Shown: piece by piece, positions 62,928 to 64,000 of the stretch | Layout: every line of letters begins with the position of its first letter | How positions within the stretch are numbered: position 1 is the first letter of the stretch | From: UBA1672 sp050633325 | GTDB taxonomy: Bacteria > Pseudomonadota > Alphaproteobacteria > Micavibrionales > Micavibrionaceae | DNA: 64,000 nucleotides | Direction: 5' to 3' | Assembly: GCA_050633325.1 (NCBI GenBank) | Contig: JBOEGH010000004.1 | Location: 1 to 64,000, forward strand | The notes under the pieces: model-generated | Seen by the model: the letters and a program-made list of their open reading frames with translations, nothing else | What the model was told of the DNA's origin: nothing | The model's database searches: none | Program-made: the position numbers and the translations under genes

Positions 62928-63305
62928 TTACTCTTTTCCGGAGTTATTTTTTCCATTTGTTTTGGGTGGCATGAAAAACTCTACGAAGCTATCCCATAAT
63001 CCAGTGTCATTAGATACCGATTTGTTATCGTTATCTGCCTTTAGATTAATACCTTTGGGTTGTCCTTGCTGCGAGAGTAGTAGACGGTTATATCTTGTGC
63101 GTCCATCATGCGTTTTCAATGCGGCATATGCTTCATTAATTAGGCGAAAACGTAGTGCTGCTATTTTTTTGTTTCCTGGGTTTTTATCAGGGTGGTAAAT
63201 TTGTGCCAATTCAATATATGATTGTCTAATTTCCGCATCGGTTGAATCCGGACGTATTTTTAGAATGTCATAGTAAGATTTACTTTTGTTATCTTGTTTA
63301 AACAT
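62928..63305 (-). CDS. Small J-domain protein between dnaK and dnaJ
   Basis: The 125-residue protein has a full J domain near the N-terminus (SYYDILKIRPDSTDAEIRQSYIELAQIYHPDKNPG) with the HPD motif intact, then a short tail without zinc repeats. It can therefore stimulate DnaK but does not resemble a type I or II DnaJ. GGTGA precedes the ATG. It is five bases from dnaJ and separated from dnaK by a hairpin. Confidence 0.9.
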   Translation of the reverse strand: MFKQDNKSKSYYDILKIRPDSTDAEIRQSYIELAQIYHPDKNPGNKKIAALRFRLINEAYAALKTHDGRTRYNRLLLSQQGQPKGINLKADNDNKSVSNDTGLWDSFVEFFMPPKTNGKNNSGKE

Positions 63306-63332
63306 GATTTCACCATATTAATTGGTCGTTTT

Positions 63333-63372
63333 AAAGGATACCGAGGGGTAACATAAATCCCCGATATCCTTT
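63333..63372 (-). promoter_or_regulatory. Hairpin between dnaK and the J-domain gene (possible attenuator)
   Basis: AAAGGATA (63333-63340) pairs with TATCCTTT (63365-63372), and inside this GGGG pairs with CCCC. On the minus strand only TTT follows, so full termination is doubtful. It may reduce read-through or stabilise the dnaK message. Confidence 0.5.
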
Positions 63373-63398
63373 TATTTTATTTATTTATCAATAAATAT

Positions 63399-64000
63399 TT
63401 AAGCAGACTTCTCTTCATCGTCTGAGCTTTCTTCAATCTCAAGGTCAGTGAAGTCCGCATCAATAGCATCATCATCCGAAGTTGAGCCTTCATTATTTAC
63501 TTCAGCTTCTGCACCTTCAGGTTCTTCGCCAGCTGCGGCATCTTCTTGTGCTTGACGATATGCAATTTCACCTAACTTCATACTTGCTTGTGTAAGTGCT
63601 TCGGTTTTTTCTTTTATATCTTCGGCACTTTCGCCTTCAAGAGCGGTTTTAAGATCTGAGATTGCTGCCTCCACGGTTTCTTTTTCATCTTCAGGAACTT
63701 TGTCACCAAGCTCTTCTAATGAGTTTTCCGTGGCGTGAACCATTGCTTCTGCTTGGTTGCGTGCTTCAACTTCTTCACGTTTTTCTGCATCAGAATCTGC
63801 ATTTGCTTCTGCATCTTTAACCATTTGATCGATATCTTCGTCTGATAATCCACCAGAAGCCTGAATGCGTATTTGTTGCTCCTTATTAGTTGCTTTATCT
63901 TTTGCAGAAACATTAACAATACCGTTTACATCGATATCAAATGTAACCTCGATCTGTGGAACACCACGTGGAGCAGGGGGCACGCCTACAAGGTCAAACT
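63399..64000 (-). CDS. dnaK: Chaperone DnaK (Hsp70), C-terminal part
   Basis: The window edge cuts the gene; only the last 200 residues are present. They begin in the substrate-binding domain (FDLVGVPPAPRGVPQIEVTF, FDIDVNGIVNVSAKDKAT), then the helical lid and an acidic tail ending in DDEEKSA. It heads the dnaK / J-protein / dnaJ / dapB cluster. Confidence 0.95.
   Translation of the reverse strand, partial: FDLVGVPPAPRGVPQIEVTFDIDVNGIVNVSAKDKATNKEQQIRIQASGGLSDEDIDQMVKDAEANADSDAEKREEVEARNQAEAMVHATENSLEELGDKVPEDEKETVEAAISDLKTALEGESAEDIKEKTEALTQASMKLGEIAYRQAQEDAAAGEEPEGAEAEVNNEGSTSDDDAIDADFTDLEIEESSDDEEKSA

Overview
The window is a gene-dense, AT-rich bacterial chromosome segment. It most likely comes from an uncultured or little-studied alphaproteobacterium. 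The evidence is an F1 ATPase operon (atpHAGDC) without the F0 genes, a class I (archaeal-type) lysyl-tRNA synthetase, a dnaK / J-domain gene / dnaJ / dapB cluster, and a Gram-negative envelope (TamA/TamB, lipoproteins, bactofilin). I see no insertion sequence, integrase, prophage or CRISPR array. No stretch without a gene exceeds 300 bases. Both window edges cut genes: priA on the left and dnaK on the right.

Layout. 1-5140: the end of priA, two tandem membrane-anchored spermidine-synthase-like proteins and a TraX-family membrane protein. 5314-11244: atpH-atpA-atpG, a secreted PAP2/class A acid phosphatase gene, then atpD-atpC. 11256-16128: folate genes (pabA coupled to a LOG-family gene; pabB further on) mixed with an OmpA-like protein and unknown genes. 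16208-25109: mscS-dinG, a hypothetical gene, lysS (class I) with its terminator, a SemiSWEET-like gene and uvrB. 25156-30170: a FecR-domain protein and a run of small envelope proteins, including three lipoproteins and a membrane-anchored coiled-coil protein built of four 21-residue repeats. 30201-33162: a GH13 alpha-glucosidase coupled to a PhzF-family gene, and an exported cyclophilin. 33244-36054: an iron-storage group with a Fur box (bfd, bfr), a thioredoxin-like protein and purB. 36229-41562: a DUF3592-like protein, a YafK-like lipoprotein, radC, map, a CinA-type domain protein and a polyprenyl-phosphate sugar transferase.

41802-46891 is the most unusual part. A 1235-residue multi-membrane protein of no family I recognise ends in a ferredoxin-like cysteine cluster. 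It sits behind a secreted 246-residue protein and faces a divergent 149-residue gene across a short promoter region carrying two Fur-box-like sequences. I read this as an undescribed iron-responsive membrane module. It is the best candidate for a new system here.

46962-54956: tamA-tamB, a LysR regulator divergent from a yceI / metallo-beta-lactamase-fold pair, and two secreted unknowns. 54997-64000: tRNA-Leu(UAA), a MarR-type regulator, a pentapeptide-repeat protein, uvrC, bactofilin, nth and ogt (divergent), then dapB, dnaJ, a small J-domain gene and the 3' end of dnaK.

Functions that link across the window are DNA repair and replication restart (priA, dinG, uvrB, uvrC, nth, ogt, radC), iron handling (Fur boxes, bfd, bfr, the giant-protein locus) and envelope biogenesis. 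All calls come from reading the sequence; no database search was run.
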